Source of the DNA: Neisseria gonorrhoeae
GTDB lineage: Bacteria; Pseudomonadota; Gammaproteobacteria; Burkholderiales; Neisseriaceae
Reading direction: 5' to 3'
NCBI RefSeq assembly: GCF_003315235.1
Contig: NZ_QNRU01000019.1
Span: 1-39,548, forward strand
Length of the DNA stretch: 39,548 nt
Positions 1 to 7,956 of this stretch are shown here, piece after piece (within the stretch, counting starts at the first letter, position 1; each line of letters opens with the position of its first letter). The translations under genes and the position numbers were made by a program. Below the pieces are notes generated by a model. The model was not told where the DNA came from, ran no database searches, and saw nothing but the letters and a program-made list of their open reading frames with translations.

Positions 1-211
1 TGTGCCATTGTCCGGGCAGGACGGCTTTGAACATGGACGACAGGGGATGGGCGGGACGGCCGCGGCGGTCTCGGAGGTAACGGGTTTTTTGACGGTTCAG
101 GTATTGTTCGATCGGCTGCCAATCAATCACCTGGTCCAACTCCGATAGCGGGAAGCGGCCGATGTGTTTGGCAGTCATGGCTTGGGCGGTTTGCCGGAAG
201 AAGGTGCTCAT
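1..211 (-). CDS. IS1106-like (IS5 family) transposase, N-terminal fragment
   Basis: Reading leftward from an ATG at 211, the first 70 codons are open to the window edge and give MSTFFRQTAQAM, then a segment containing LSELDQVIDWQPIEQYL and RGRPAHPLSSMFKAV. This matches my memory of the N-terminal region of Neisseria IS1106-type IS5 transposases, which cut and rejoin element ends with a DDE active site. The catalytic part lies outside the window, so I cannot say whether the copy is intact. A Shine-Dalgarno AGGGGA lies 6 bases before the ATG and is part of a hairpin arm (218-249). No stop is seen in the visible part. Family assignment is from sequence memory; orientation and start are seen directly. 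Confidence 0.8.
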   Translation of the reverse strand, partial: MSTFFRQTAQAMTAKHIGRFPLSELDQVIDWQPIEQYLNRQKTRYLRDRRGRPAHPLSSMFKAVLPGQWH

Positions 212-217
212 GGAAAA

Positions 218-249
218 TCCCCTAAATGCCTTGGTGGGAATTTAGGGGA
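218..249 (-). promoter_or_regulatory. Hairpin covering the transposase ribosome binding site
   Basis: Perfect 10-base inverted repeat TCCCCTAAAT (218-227) and ATTTAGGGGA (240-249), loop of 12. On the transposase mRNA the 3' arm contains the Shine-Dalgarno AGGGGA placed 6 bases before the ATG. Sequestration of the start site on read-in transcripts is known for other IS elements; applying it here is inference. Confidence 0.6.
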
Positions 250-282
250 TTTTGGGGATTTTTGCAAAGGTCTCGGCATATT

Positions 283-311
283 ATGTTTCAGGCGAAACAT
301 TGTGATATACT
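283..311 (+). promoter_or_regulatory. Probable tig promoter with overlapping dyad
   Basis: An extended -10 element TGATATACT (303-311) lies about 120 bases before tig. Just upstream is the inverted repeat ATGTTTC (283-289) AGGC GAAACAT (294-300), which occupies the -35 region, so it may be an operator for an unknown regulator. The IS end at 274 stops only 9 bases away, so the element could also have changed upstream control. The long leader (about 312-431) shows no other gene. Confidence 0.45.
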
Positions 312-431
312 TGCCAGCTAAAATTTCCCCTTTGCGGCAATGCGGTTCAAATATCGTACCGTTGCGCTGTTTGCTTCCCCATGCAGGGAAGAAGGTTTAT
401 CATTTTATCAACACAACAAATTTAAGGGCTT

Positions 432-1745
432 ATGATGAGCGTAACTGTTGAAATTTTAGAAAATCTGGAACGCAAAGTAGTGTTGTCCCTGCCTTGGTCC
501 GAAATCAACGCAGAAACCGATAAAAAACTGAAACAAACCCAACGCCGTGCAAAAATCGACGGTTTCCGTCCGGGTAAAGCACCTTTAAAAATGATTGCCC
601 AAATGTACGGTGCGAGCGCGCAAAACGACGTGATCAACGAGCTGGTGCAACGCCGCTTCTACGATGTTGCCGTTGCCCAAGAGTTGAAAGTGGCAGGCTA
701 TCCACGTTTTGAAGGCGTTGAAGAACAAGACGATAAAGAGTCTTTCAAAGTTGCCGCCATTTTTGAAGTGTTCCCCGAAGTCGTTATCGGCGATTTGTCT
801 GCACAAGAGGTCGAAAAAGTAACCGCTTCCGTCGGCGATGCCGAAGTCGACCAAACTGTAGAAATCCTGCGTAAACAACGTACCCGCTTCAACCATGTTG
901 ACCGCGAAGCCCGAAACGGCGACCGCGTCATCATCGACTTTGAAGGCAAAATCGACGGCGAACCTTTTGCCGGCGGCGCATCCAAAAACTACGCCTTCGT
1001 ATTGGGCGCAGGTCAAATGCTGCCTGAATTTGAAGCCGGCGTAGTCGGCATGAAAGCGGGCGAAAGTGAAGACGTTACCGTCAACTTCCCTGAAGAATAC
1101 CACGGCAAAGATGTTGCCGGTAAAACTGCCGTGTTCACCATTACGCTGAACAATGTTTCCGAGCCCACTCTGCCTGAAGTCGATGCAGATTTTGCAAAAG
1201 CCTTGGGTATTGCGGATGGCGATGTTGCCAAAATGCGTGAAGAAGTGAAGAAAAACGTAAGCCGCGAAGTGGAACGCCGCGTGAACGAACAAACCAAAGA
1301 ATCCGTAATGAACGCGCTGATTAAAGCCGTAGAGTTGAAAGTTCCGGTTGCTTTGGTCAATGAAGAAGCCGCCCGCCTGGCAAACGAAATGAAACAAAAC
1401 TTCGTTAACCAAGGTATGACCGATGCCGCGAACTTGGATTTGCCTTTGGATATGTTCAAAGAACAAGCCGAACGTCGCGTATCTTTGGGTCTGATTTTGG
1501 CCAAACTGGTTGACGAAAACAAACTGGAACCGACTGAAGAGCAAATCAAAGCCGTTGTCGCCAACTTCGCAGAAAGCTACGAAGATCCTCAAGAAGTGAT
1601 TGACTGGTACTACGCAGATACTTCCCGCCTGCAAGCCCCGACTTCTTTGGCAGTAGAAAGCAACGTTGTTGATTTCGTTTTGGGCAAAGCCAAAGTAAAC
1701 AAAAAAGCTTTGTCTTTTGACGAAGTGATGGGCGCGCAAGCCTGA
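432..1745 (+). CDS. tig: Trigger factor, ribosome-bound chaperone/prolyl isomerase
   Basis: Binds ribosomal protein L23 at the exit tunnel and shields nascent chains. The 437-residue product has the usual family length. Order: N-terminal ribosome-binding domain with the signature GFRPGKAP (about residues 44-51), an FKBP-like prolyl isomerase domain (about 150-240, containing GDRVIIDFEGKIDG), and a helical C-terminal chaperone domain ending in DEVMGAQA. Tandem ATGs occur at 432 and 435; AAGGG at 424-428 is spaced 3 and 6 bases from them, so 435 is slightly better and would give 436 residues. clpP follows on the same strand, the tig-clpP order common in bacteria. A hairpin at 1780-1819 separates the two. 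Confidence 0.97.
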   Translation: MMSVTVEILENLERKVVLSLPWSEINAETDKKLKQTQRRAKIDGFRPGKAPLKMIAQMYGASAQNDVINELVQRRFYDVAVAQELKVAGYPRFEGVEEQDDKESFKVAAIFEVFPEVVIGDLSAQEVEKVTASVGDAEVDQTVEILRKQRTRFNHVDREARNGDRVIIDFEGKIDGEPFAGGASKNYAFVLGAGQMLPEFEAGVVGMKAGESEDVTVNFPEEYHGKDVAGKTAVFTITLNNVSEPTLPEVDADFAKALGIADGDVAKMREEVKKNVSREVERRVNEQTKESVMNALIKAVELKVPVALVNEEAARLANEMKQNFVNQGMTDAANLDLPLDMFKEQAERRVSLGLILAKLVDENKLEPTEEQIKAVVANFAESYEDPQEVIDWYYADTSRLQAPTSLAVESNVVDFVLGKAKVNKKALSFDEVMGAQA

Positions 1746-1779
1746 TTGTTCTGAAAATGCTGTCTGAAGGCAGTTTTTG

Positions 1780-1820
1780 AAAGCACCGAAGCCGTTTTTA
1801 AAGCCCGCTTTGGTGCTTTT
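1780..1820 (+). terminator. Hairpin between tig and clpP
   Basis: Arms 1780-1792 and 1807-1819 form a 13-pair stem with one G-U pair and a 14-base loop; the 3' arm ends in TTTT. It lies 21 bases before clpP. It could end or attenuate tig transcripts, so part of clpP expression may be read-through. The short T tract makes it a weak terminator. A degenerate DUS (TGCTGTCTGAA) precedes it. Confidence 0.5.
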
Positions 1821-1840
1821 CCATCATGAAAGGAGACGAA

Positions 1841-2455
1841 ATGTCTTTTGATAACCATCTTGTCCCTACCGTTATCGAGCAGAGCGGTCGCGGTGAGCGT
1901 GCATTCGATATCTATTCCCGGCTTTTGAAAGAGCGCATCGTATTTCTGGTTGGCCCGGTAACCGATGAGTCTGCTAATCTGGTGGTCGCCCAACTGTTGT
2001 TTTTGGAAAGTGAGAATCCGGATAAGGATATTTTCTTCTACATCAATTCCCCCGGCGGCTCGGTAACGGCCGGTATGTCGATTTACGACACGATGAATTT
2101 CATCAAGCCCGATGTATCGACTTTGTGCTTGGGGCAGGCGGCAAGTATGGGCGCGTTCTTATTGTCGGCAGGCGAGAAAGGCAAACGTTTCGCCCTGCCC
2201 AACAGCCGGATTATGATTCACCAGCCTTTAATCAGCGGCGGCTTGGGCGGTCAGGCATCCGACATTGAAATCCACGCACGCGAGTTGTTGAAAATCAAAG
2301 AAAAACTCAACCGCCTGATGGCGAAACATTGCGGCCGCGATTTGGCAGATTTGGAGCGCGACACCGACCGTGATAATTTCATGTCTGCCGAAGAAGCAAA
2401 AGAATATGGTTTGATCGACCAAGTTTTGGAAAACCGCGCTTCTTTGCGGCTTTAA
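1841..2455 (+). CDS. clpP: ATP-dependent Clp protease proteolytic subunit
   Basis: Serine protease subunit that forms a double heptamer and degrades proteins fed by ClpA/ClpX ATPases in the cytoplasm. The 204-residue length is typical. Catalytic triad by family spacing: Ser102 in GQAASMG, His127 in MIHQP and Asp176 in DTDRD. The oxyanion-region motif INSPGGSV is at 69-76. The start at 1841 is chosen because AAAGGAGA lies just before it (1829-1836); the upstream in-frame start at 1826 has no such site and would add five residues. It is co-oriented with tig and ends in a DUS terminator shared with ispG. Confidence 0.97.
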   Translation: MSFDNHLVPTVIEQSGRGERAFDIYSRLLKERIVFLVGPVTDESANLVVAQLLFLESENPDKDIFFYINSPGGSVTAGMSIYDTMNFIKPDVSTLCLGQAASMGAFLLSAGEKGKRFALPNSRIMIHQPLISGGLGGQASDIEIHARELLKIKEKLNRLMAKHCGRDLADLERDTDRDNFMSAEEAKEYGLIDQVLENRASLRL

Positions 2456-2473
2456 TAAGAAATCTGAGAGAAA

Positions 2474-2510
2474 CAAATGCCGTCTGAAACGTTCAGACGG
2501 CATTTGTTTT
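2474..2510. terminator. Inverted DUS pair, shared terminator of clpP and ispG
   Basis: CAAATGCCGTCTGAA (2474-2488) and its complement (2492-2506) form a 15-pair stem with a 3-base loop followed by TTTT. It ends clpP and, read the other way, sits just past the ispG stop; the T tract overlaps the ispG stop codon. Inverted DUS pairs acting as terminators are well known in Neisseria. Confidence 0.85.
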
Positions 2511-3774
2511 ATAGAGACTGTATCGGGATGACTTTTCCTTTATTGCGTTTAGAACTGTTTTTGCCATAATTGGTTTTAACATATTCCTCTACAATAGCTA
2601 GGAATTCGCTTGCAATATTATTACCTTTCAGTGTGACTTTGCGCTCCCCATCTACATAAACAGGTGCGACGGGTGTTTCCCCCGTACCGGGAAGGCTGAT
2701 TCCGATGTCGGCCAATTTGCTTTCTCCGGGGCCATTGACAACGCAGCCCATTACGGCAACGTTCAGGGATTCAACCCCGGGATAAAGGGTACGCCATATA
2801 GACATTTTTTGGCGCAGGTAATTTTGAACATCTTGTGCCAGCTCTTGAAATACGGTACTGGTGGTACGCCCGCATCCCGGGCAGGCGGTAACCATCGGCG
2901 TAAACGAGCGCAAACCCATAGTCTGTAAAATCTCTTGCCCGACGACGACCTCCTGAGTACGCGGGCTGCCCGGTTCCGGAGTGAGTGAAATGCGGATGGT
3001 GTCGCCAATTCCTTCTTGAAGCAAAACAGATAATGCCGCCGTTGATGCGACAATGCCTTTGCTGCCCATACCGGCTTCGGTCAAACCCAAATGCAGCGGA
3101 TAGACGCAACGGCTGCCCAGTTCGCGGTAAACCTGAATCAAATCATGAACCGCGCTGACTTTGCACGACAGGATGATTTTGTCTTCGGGCAGTCCCAATA
3201 GAACGGCTTTTTCGGCAGATTCCAAAGCGGAGACAATCAGTGCTTCCTTCATCACTTCTTCGGGCGGTTTCGGCGCGGAAGAAACGAGGTTGGCATCCAT
3301 CATACGTTTGGCGAGGCTCTGATCCAAAGAACCCCAGTTTACGCCGATACGGACGGCTTTATCGTTTTCAGCAGCAGTCCGAATCATAAAGGCAAATTTT
3401 TCATCGCCTTTTACGCCTTTGCCGACATTGCCGGGATTGATGCGGTATTTGGACAATGCTTTGCCGCATTCGGGAAATTCCGCCAACAGGCGTTCGCCGT
3501 TAAAATGGAAATCGCCAATCAGTGGTGTGGCATAGCCCATATCGTCCAAGCGGCGGCGGATTTCGGCAACTTTGGACGCGGCTTCGGGGCTGTTGACGGT
3601 AATCCGCACCATTTCCGAGCCGGCATCGCTCAATTCCTTAATCTGCAATGCGGTGGCTTTTGCATCGGCAGTGTCGGTGTTGGTCATAGATTGGATAACG
3701 ACGGGTGCTTCTGAACCGACGGTAATATGATCGATGAGGACTTGATGCGTCTTGCGGCGTTGGAGTGTGTTCAT
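2509..3774 (-). CDS. ispG: 4-hydroxy-3-methylbut-2-enyl diphosphate synthase (IspG)
   Basis: Iron-sulfur enzyme of the MEP isoprenoid pathway that reductively opens methylerythritol cyclodiphosphate to HMBPP. The 421-residue product has an N-terminal TIM-barrel half with [11 protein letters not shown] near residue 25 and a C-terminal cluster domain. The probable [4Fe-4S] ligands are Cys298 and Cys301 in ACPGCGR and Cys344 in GCVVNGPGE, with Glu351 the likely fourth ligand. The sequence between the cysteine pairs is longer than in E. coli. It is the last gene of the rlmN-pilW-ispG run, 15 bases after pilW, and was formerly called gcpE. Confidence 0.97.
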   Translation of the reverse strand: MNTLQRRKTHQVLIDHITVGSEAPVVIQSMTNTDTADAKATALQIKELSDAGSEMVRITVNSPEAASKVAEIRRRLDDMGYATPLIGDFHFNGERLLAEFPECGKALSKYRINPGNVGKGVKGDEKFAFMIRTAAENDKAVRIGVNWGSLDQSLAKRMMDANLVSSAPKPPEEVMKEALIVSALESAEKAVLLGLPEDKIILSCKVSAVHDLIQVYRELGSRCVYPLHLGLTEAGMGSKGIVASTAALSVLLQEGIGDTIRISLTPEPGSPRTQEVVVGQEILQTMGLRSFTPMVTACPGCGRTTSTVFQELAQDVQNYLRQKMSIWRTLYPGVESLNVAVMGCVVNGPGESKLADIGISLPGTGETPVAPVYVDGERKVTLKGNNIASEFLAIVEEYVKTNYGKNSSKRNKGKVIPIQSL

Positions 3775-3789
3775 ATAGTTTGAATCTGT

Positions 3790-4551
3790 TTATTGACCGG
3801 TGAGGACGGTTTGCAATTCTTCCGAGTAGGGGAAATTTGCCTGCAATTGTGCTTCATATTCGTATGCCGCCTGCACGTTGCCGAGGGCTTTGGCAATTTT
3901 CCAGCCTAGCAGCAAATCATCGGCCTGAAGGACTTCTACCCTGCTTTGGTATTTTTTAAAGTAGTAATCGGCATCGCCCAACTGCCCGGCCAGCATTTTG
4001 GTGCGCGCCAGTTCTTTAAATGCGGGTGGGAACTGCGGCTGGGCGGCGAGGGAACGTTTCAAATAGGCTTCCGCCAATCCGAATTGCCCCTGTTTTGCGC
4101 TGCATATACCTTTATTCAGGTTGGCAATATAAGGGGTCGGGTAGGTGGGGTCGGCCAGGGCTTTGTCGAAATATGCCATAGATTCGGCAGGGCGGTTGAG
4201 CCTGCCGCACAGGAACCAGCCGTAGTTGTTGTTGATTTCGGCACTGTCGGGTTTGATGGAGAGGGCTTGCCGGAAACTTTCCTGCGCCTTGTCGTTAACT
4301 TTCAGGTATTGATAGATTTCGGCACGGACCAGCCAGGCAAGCTCGTTTTTAGGGTTCGATTTCAAGGCATCTTCAATACTTGCCGTTGCCTGACGGTAGT
4401 CCTGACCGCGCATATATTCCATCGCCAACTGGGTTTTGATATTGGAAACCTGATTGGCTTTTTCTGCCCGCGAGGGGCGGTAGGAAGTGCTGCACGCGCC
4501 CAAGGCAAGAACAAGTAATAAAGAGATTCGTTTGGATGGCTTAAAAGGCAT
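3790..4551 (-). CDS. pilW: Type IV pilus biogenesis lipoprotein PilW (PilF-type pilotin)
   Basis: Outer-membrane TPR lipoprotein needed for assembly or stability of the PilQ secretin and of functional type IV pili. The 253-residue product starts MPFKPSKR, followed by a hydrophobic stretch and a lipobox ending at Cys20 (ALGAC). Repeated TPR motifs run from about residue 40 to 220 (for example NPKNELAWLVRAEIY). The start at 4551 is preferred because it gives a proper lipoprotein signal and follows AGGGG; a non-ATG start at 4587 would lie inside rlmN. It begins 2 bases after the rlmN stop, so translation is probably coupled. The same neighbours surround pilF in many proteobacteria. Confidence 0.93.
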   Translation of the reverse strand: MPFKPSKRISLLLVLALGACSTSYRPSRAEKANQVSNIKTQLAMEYMRGQDYRQATASIEDALKSNPKNELAWLVRAEIYQYLKVNDKAQESFRQALSIKPDSAEINNNYGWFLCGRLNRPAESMAYFDKALADPTYPTPYIANLNKGICSAKQGQFGLAEAYLKRSLAAQPQFPPAFKELARTKMLAGQLGDADYYFKKYQSRVEVLQADDLLLGWKIAKALGNVQAAYEYEAQLQANFPYSEELQTVLTGQ

Positions 4552-4553
4552 AA

Positions 4554-5648
4554 TTACCCCTGTTGTCCGATTAAAATCTGCTGCCATTTTTGTTGGCGGC
4601 GCGTTTTATCCTGAACCTGACCTGCCAACTGTCCGCAGGCGGCATCGATATCGTCGCCACGAGTTTTTCGAACGGTAACGACAAATTCGGCTTGTTGCAG
4701 GATATCTCTGAAAATACGGATGTTTTCGTTACTTGAACGTTCATATCCCGAATTAGGGAAAGGATTAAACGGGATTAAATTGAATTTGCAGGGAACATCT
4801 TTGACCAGTTCAATAAGTTCGTATGCATGTTGTGCCTTATCGTTGACACCGTCCAGCATCACATACTCGAAAGTGATGAAATCCCTGGGCGCTTTGACCA
4901 GATAGCGTTGGCATGCGGCCATCAATTCTTTCAAGGGATATTTTTTGTTCAACGGTACGATTTGGTTGCGGACTTCGTCATTGGAAGCGTGGAGGGAAAC
5001 CGCCAAGGCCACCGGCATGACATCGCGCAACCTGTCCATTTGGGGAACCATACCCGAAGTGGAAACGGTTACGCGGCGGCGGCTCAAACCGTAGCCGTGG
5101 TCGTCCAGCATGATGCTCAAGGCGGTAACGACATTGTCGAAGTTCGCCATCGGCTCGCCCATGCCCATCATGACGACGTTGGAAATCACACGCTCGTTTT
5201 TCGGTGTAACGCCCATCGCTTTGTTTGCCCACCACAACTGTCCGATGATTTCGGCAGCGGTTAAATTGCGGTTGAAGCCCTGCCGGCCGGTCGAACAAAA
5301 TGTACATTCCAAAGCGCAGCCGACTTGCGAGGAAATGCAGAGCGTGCCGCGATCCGATTCGGGGATGAAGACGGTTTCCACGCCGTTCCCCGTACCGACA
5401 TCCAAAAGCCATTTTCGAGTGCCGTCTGAAGATTCTTGGGACATCATCAGCTTGGGAATTTCGATGCTTGCCTGTTCGTTCAGTTTATGGCGCAACGATT
5501 TTGCCAAATCGGTCATTTCGTCAAAATTTTGCGCGCCGGATTGGTGCATCCAACGCATAACCTGTTTGGCGCGGAATGGTTTTTCACCCATATCGGCAAA
5601 ATGTCGGGTTAGCCCTTGAAGGTCGTAGTTGAGCAGATTGGTTTTCAT
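4554..5648 (-). CDS. rlmN: Dual-specificity 23S rRNA A2503 / tRNA A37 methyltransferase RlmN
   Basis: Radical SAM enzyme that adds a methyl group to C2 of adenosine 2503 of 23S rRNA and A37 of some tRNAs. The 364-residue length is typical. The cluster motif CALECTFC gives Cys111, Cys115 and Cys118. Cys104 in TLCISS aligns with a conserved cysteine of the family, and Cys338 in DAACGQ with the C-terminal methyl-carrying cysteine. The glycine-rich [12 protein letters not shown] follows the cluster. First gene of the rlmN-pilW-ispG run; ndk lies upstream behind a DUS terminator. Confidence 0.96.
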   Translation of the reverse strand: MKTNLLNYDLQGLTRHFADMGEKPFRAKQVMRWMHQSGAQNFDEMTDLAKSLRHKLNEQASIEIPKLMMSQESSDGTRKWLLDVGTGNGVETVFIPESDRGTLCISSQVGCALECTFCSTGRQGFNRNLTAAEIIGQLWWANKAMGVTPKNERVISNVVMMGMGEPMANFDNVVTALSIMLDDHGYGLSRRRVTVSTSGMVPQMDRLRDVMPVALAVSLHASNDEVRNQIVPLNKKYPLKELMAACQRYLVKAPRDFITFEYVMLDGVNDKAQHAYELIELVKDVPCKFNLIPFNPFPNSGYERSSNENIRIFRDILQQAEFVVTVRKTRGDDIDAACGQLAGQVQDKTRRQQKWQQILIGQQG

Positions 5649-5733
5649 GTATTTGTGTTTTTCTTAAATTAAGGCTTCAAATAAAAAATTGCAGGGCAGG
5701 CAAGTTTGATTTGAAGTCTTTTGCAACAGAGTT

Positions 5734-5768
5734 TTCAGACGGCATGGATATATTTTATGCCGTCTGAA
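5734..5768 (-). terminator. Inverted DUS pair after ndk
   Basis: TTCAGACGGCAT (5734-5745) and ATGCCGTCTGAA (5757-5768) form a 12-pair stem with an 11-base AT-rich loop, 24 bases beyond the ndk stop. It separates ndk from rlmN, so rlmN probably has its own promoter in 5649-5733, where I see no clear consensus. Confidence 0.65.
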
Positions 5769-5791
5769 TAGGAATTGGGCGGTGTATTGTA

Positions 5792-6217
5792 TCAACGGGG
5801 GCAGATTTCGGTTTGGCTGAAAAAGTAGGCAATTTCCAAAGCGGCATTTTCCACACTGTCGGAACCGTGTACGGCGTTAATGCTGACCGAAGTGGCAAAG
5901 TCCGCGCGTATCGTGCCTTCTGCGGCTTCGGTGGGATTGGTCGCCCCCATCAGTTCGCGGTTTTTCAGAACGGCGTTTTCGCCTTCCAGTACTTGAATCA
6001 TAACCGGACCGCCGGTCATAAATTCAACCAATCCGGCATAGAAGGGGCGGTCTTTATGAACCGCATAAAATTCTTGGGCTTCTTTGAGGGTAAGCTGCTT
6101 CATTTTGGCGGCAACGATTTTCAGACCGTTCTCCTCAAAGCGGCTGTATATTTTGCCGATAACGTTTTTGCCGACGGCATCGGGTTTGATGATGGATATG
6201 GTACGTTCAATCGCCAT
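5792..6217 (-). CDS. ndk: Nucleoside diphosphate kinase
   Basis: Moves the gamma phosphate from ATP to other NDPs through a phosphohistidine, keeping NTP and dNTP pools balanced. The 141-residue product shows the N-terminal [10 protein letters not shown] and the active-site NAVHGSDS with His117. Length and start (MAIERT) are standard. The ndk-rlmN-pilW-ispG order matches the ancestral ndk-rlmN-pilF-rodZ-ispG-hisS cluster of gammaproteobacteria, here without rodZ and hisS. Confidence 0.97.
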   Translation of the reverse strand: MAIERTISIIKPDAVGKNVIGKIYSRFEENGLKIVAAKMKQLTLKEAQEFYAVHKDRPFYAGLVEFMTGGPVMIQVLEGENAVLKNRELMGATNPTEAAEGTIRADFATSVSINAVHGSDSVENAALEIAYFFSQTEICPR

Positions 6218-6275
6218 GCTATATCCTTATTTTTACTTAAGAAGAATCAAATCGGTATTCTACCAAAAAAATAAC

Positions 6276-7427
6276 TTATCCGCCTGAAGCCTTGGGAGAT
6301 AAGGTCAGGTGCGGCTGTTCCAAATAAACTTCGGACTGCATTTCGACCATCCGGCTGGCGGTGCGGGTAAATTCTTCGGCAAAATCGCCTTCCGTGTAGA
6401 TATGGTTGACATCTACCGCGCCGGTGGCACACAGTTTGACCCGGAAATCGTAGAGTACGTCAATCAGCCAAGTCAGCCGTCGCGCCTCCGCCTTTTCTTG
6501 CGGTGAGAGTTGTTCCAAACCTGAAATAAAAACCATTTCATAATGTTCGGCCAAATACAGATAGTCGGACTGTGAGCGGGGACTGAAGCACAGTGCGCGG
6601 AAATCAAACCATATGGTACGACCGGACTCGGCTTTGTGGGGAATTTCCCGGCCGTGGATGGTGCTGATGCCGGGGTTCAAATCGGTAATGCCTGTCATTT
6701 CTTTGAACAGTTTTGCCAGTTTTGCCTCATTTTCTTCATTGGCAGGCGTAAAGAAAATCTCGGCGGGGCGGAGGGTACGCAGCCGGTAGTCTTCCCCTCC
6801 GTCAACGTTTAAGACGGTCAGACTGGACTCGATGAGCGCGATTGTGGGAAGAAAACCGCTCCGGTTTTGACCTTGCGGGTAGAGTTCGGAAGGCGCGTAG
6901 TTTGAAGTCGCCACCAAAACAACGCCCTCGTTAAGCAGGTTTTCCAGCAGACGGCCTAAAATCATTGCATCCGCAATATCGCTGACATGAAATTCGTCAA
7001 AACACAATACTCGGGTTTCTTTGGTAATCTCGGCGGCAACGGATTTCAACGGGTTGCTTTCGCTTTTCAGGGCTTTCAGCCGCCGGTGGATTTCCGCCAT
7101 AAAGGCATGAAAGTGGACGCGGCGTTTGCGGCGGTAAGGGAGGCAGCCGAAAAAAGCGTCCATCAGAAAGCTCTTGCCGCGTCCGACTCCGCCATAGAAA
7201 TAAAGCCCTTTGGGAACTTGCGGGGAACGCAAACTCCTGCCTAAAAAACGGTTTCTTTTGCGTTTGAACATCATCAATTCGGTCCAAAGCCGGTCAAGGT
7301 GTTCGATGGCGGCCGCCTGTGCGTCGTCGCGGATGAAGTTGGGCAGTTGTGAGGCAGCCTGATACCAGGTCAGCGGGCTGTGGTTTTCAAACGGCGGGGC
7401 TTTAAAAAGTTGGTCTCTATTATTCAT
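6276..7427 (-). CDS. zapE: AFG1-like ATPase, cell division protein ZapE
   Basis: Member of the AFG1/ZapE family of P-loop ATPases; in E. coli ZapE associates with FtsZ rings late in division. The 383-residue product has Walker A GGVGRGKS (residues 79-86) and Walker B VLCFDEFHVSD with Asp144-Glu145. A sensor-like ATSNYAPSELY and a C-terminal arginine-rich RLTWLIDVLYD also fit the family. ATG at 7427; a -10 TATAAT at 7481-7486 on this strand is a plausible promoter. ndk follows after 58 bases, so the two may be co-transcribed. Confidence 0.92.
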   Translation of the reverse strand: MNNRDQLFKAPPFENHSPLTWYQAASQLPNFIRDDAQAAAIEHLDRLWTELMMFKRKRNRFLGRSLRSPQVPKGLYFYGGVGRGKSFLMDAFFGCLPYRRKRRVHFHAFMAEIHRRLKALKSESNPLKSVAAEITKETRVLCFDEFHVSDIADAMILGRLLENLLNEGVVLVATSNYAPSELYPQGQNRSGFLPTIALIESSLTVLNVDGGEDYRLRTLRPAEIFFTPANEENEAKLAKLFKEMTGITDLNPGISTIHGREIPHKAESGRTIWFDFRALCFSPRSQSDYLYLAEHYEMVFISGLEQLSPQEKAEARRLTWLIDVLYDFRVKLCATGAVDVNHIYTEGDFAEEFTRTASRMVEMQSEVYLEQPHLTLSPKASGG

Positions 7428-7480
7428 ATTTAACCTTGTTATACTTCTTGCGGCTAAGAAAGAAAATGCTTACCGCTGGT

Positions 7481-7486
7481 ATTATA
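7481..7486 (-). promoter_or_regulatory. Candidate zapE -10 element
   Basis: A perfect TATAAT on the minus strand, 54 bases before the zapE ATG. No good -35 is seen 16-18 bases upstream, so the assignment rests on the -10 and position only. Confidence 0.35.
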
Positions 7487-7582
7487 AATGATTTCCTTCA
7501 AACTTGGCGTTTCCCGTGGAAAAGAATAATGACGCGCACAAAGGGGGTATAAGCAAAGGCGGCGTTTTAATATGGTGCAGAT

Positions 7583-7788
7583 ATGAGCCAAAATGCCTTT
7601 TATTTCAGGCTGCGTTTTAATATTGAAGGAGGACAAATGAAACAGATGGTGAATCGCGAAGCTGTTACGCCACCGTCAGCTTGGAGGGGGCGAAAACACA
7701 ACAGGAACAGGTTGCTTATGCAAATTCGGCAACGAATAATACGAAGCCCGAAAGTGAAGTAGGAAATACGGGCGATTTTAATGTTTGA
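7583..7788 (+). pseudogene. Decayed small ORF of unknown function
   Basis: A 59-codon frame opens at 7583 (MSQNAFYFRLRF) and ends at 7762. Inside it, at 7637, is an ATG with a strong Shine-Dalgarno (GAAGGAGG, then 4 bases) giving MKQMVNREAVT. Around 7672 a second frame takes over that looks more protein-like (VSLEGAKTQQEQVAYANS, ending GDFNV at 7785, stop 7786-7788). The pattern suggests a small gene broken by an indel of about two bases near 7670-7675. I recognise no family. It sits in a 530-base space between zapE and fghA, next to the probable acquired island. Confidence 0.3.
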
Positions 7789-7956
7789 TCAATCAGGGTT
7801 TAAGCTTAAAAATCATACTAATCAAATCAAGGGCAGGGTTTGGTAATCCGTAGGGCCGGCTCCTTCCGGTTCAGGCGGCATACGTTTATGCCGGCACTTC
7901 TTACCGCCCTCGTGCCGGCTATTCCAAACTGCTTTGAAAACTGACCGCTCTTTGAC
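7789..7956. other. Spacer before fghA with a degenerate DUS hairpin
   Basis: No coding signal. TTCAGGCGGCAT (7870-7881) is a one-base DUS variant and the palindrome CGGCATA (7876-7882) CGTT TATGCCG (7887-7893) lies in it. It may be a decayed terminator for the leftward fghA transcript, but there is no T tract. Confidence 0.3.

Larger units (their letters stand above)
1..274 (-). mobile_element. End of an IS1106-like insertion sequence
   Basis: The transposase start is followed outward by a short leader and the sequence TTTTTGCAAAGGTCTC at 259-274, which fits the terminal inverted repeat (reading GAGACCTTTGCAAAAA inward) that I associate with IS1106-type elements. Beyond 274 the sequence becomes the tig promoter region. 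Only one end is in the window, so target-site duplication cannot be tested. The outer boundary is accurate to a few bases only. Confidence 0.65.

Noticed and set aside
585-1739. 384-codon open frame opposite tig
   Set aside because: Mirror of the tig codon usage; no recognisable protein features.
7454-7636. 60-codon open frame leftward before zapE
   Set aside because: Covers the zapE promoter, has no ribosome site and no protein-like features.
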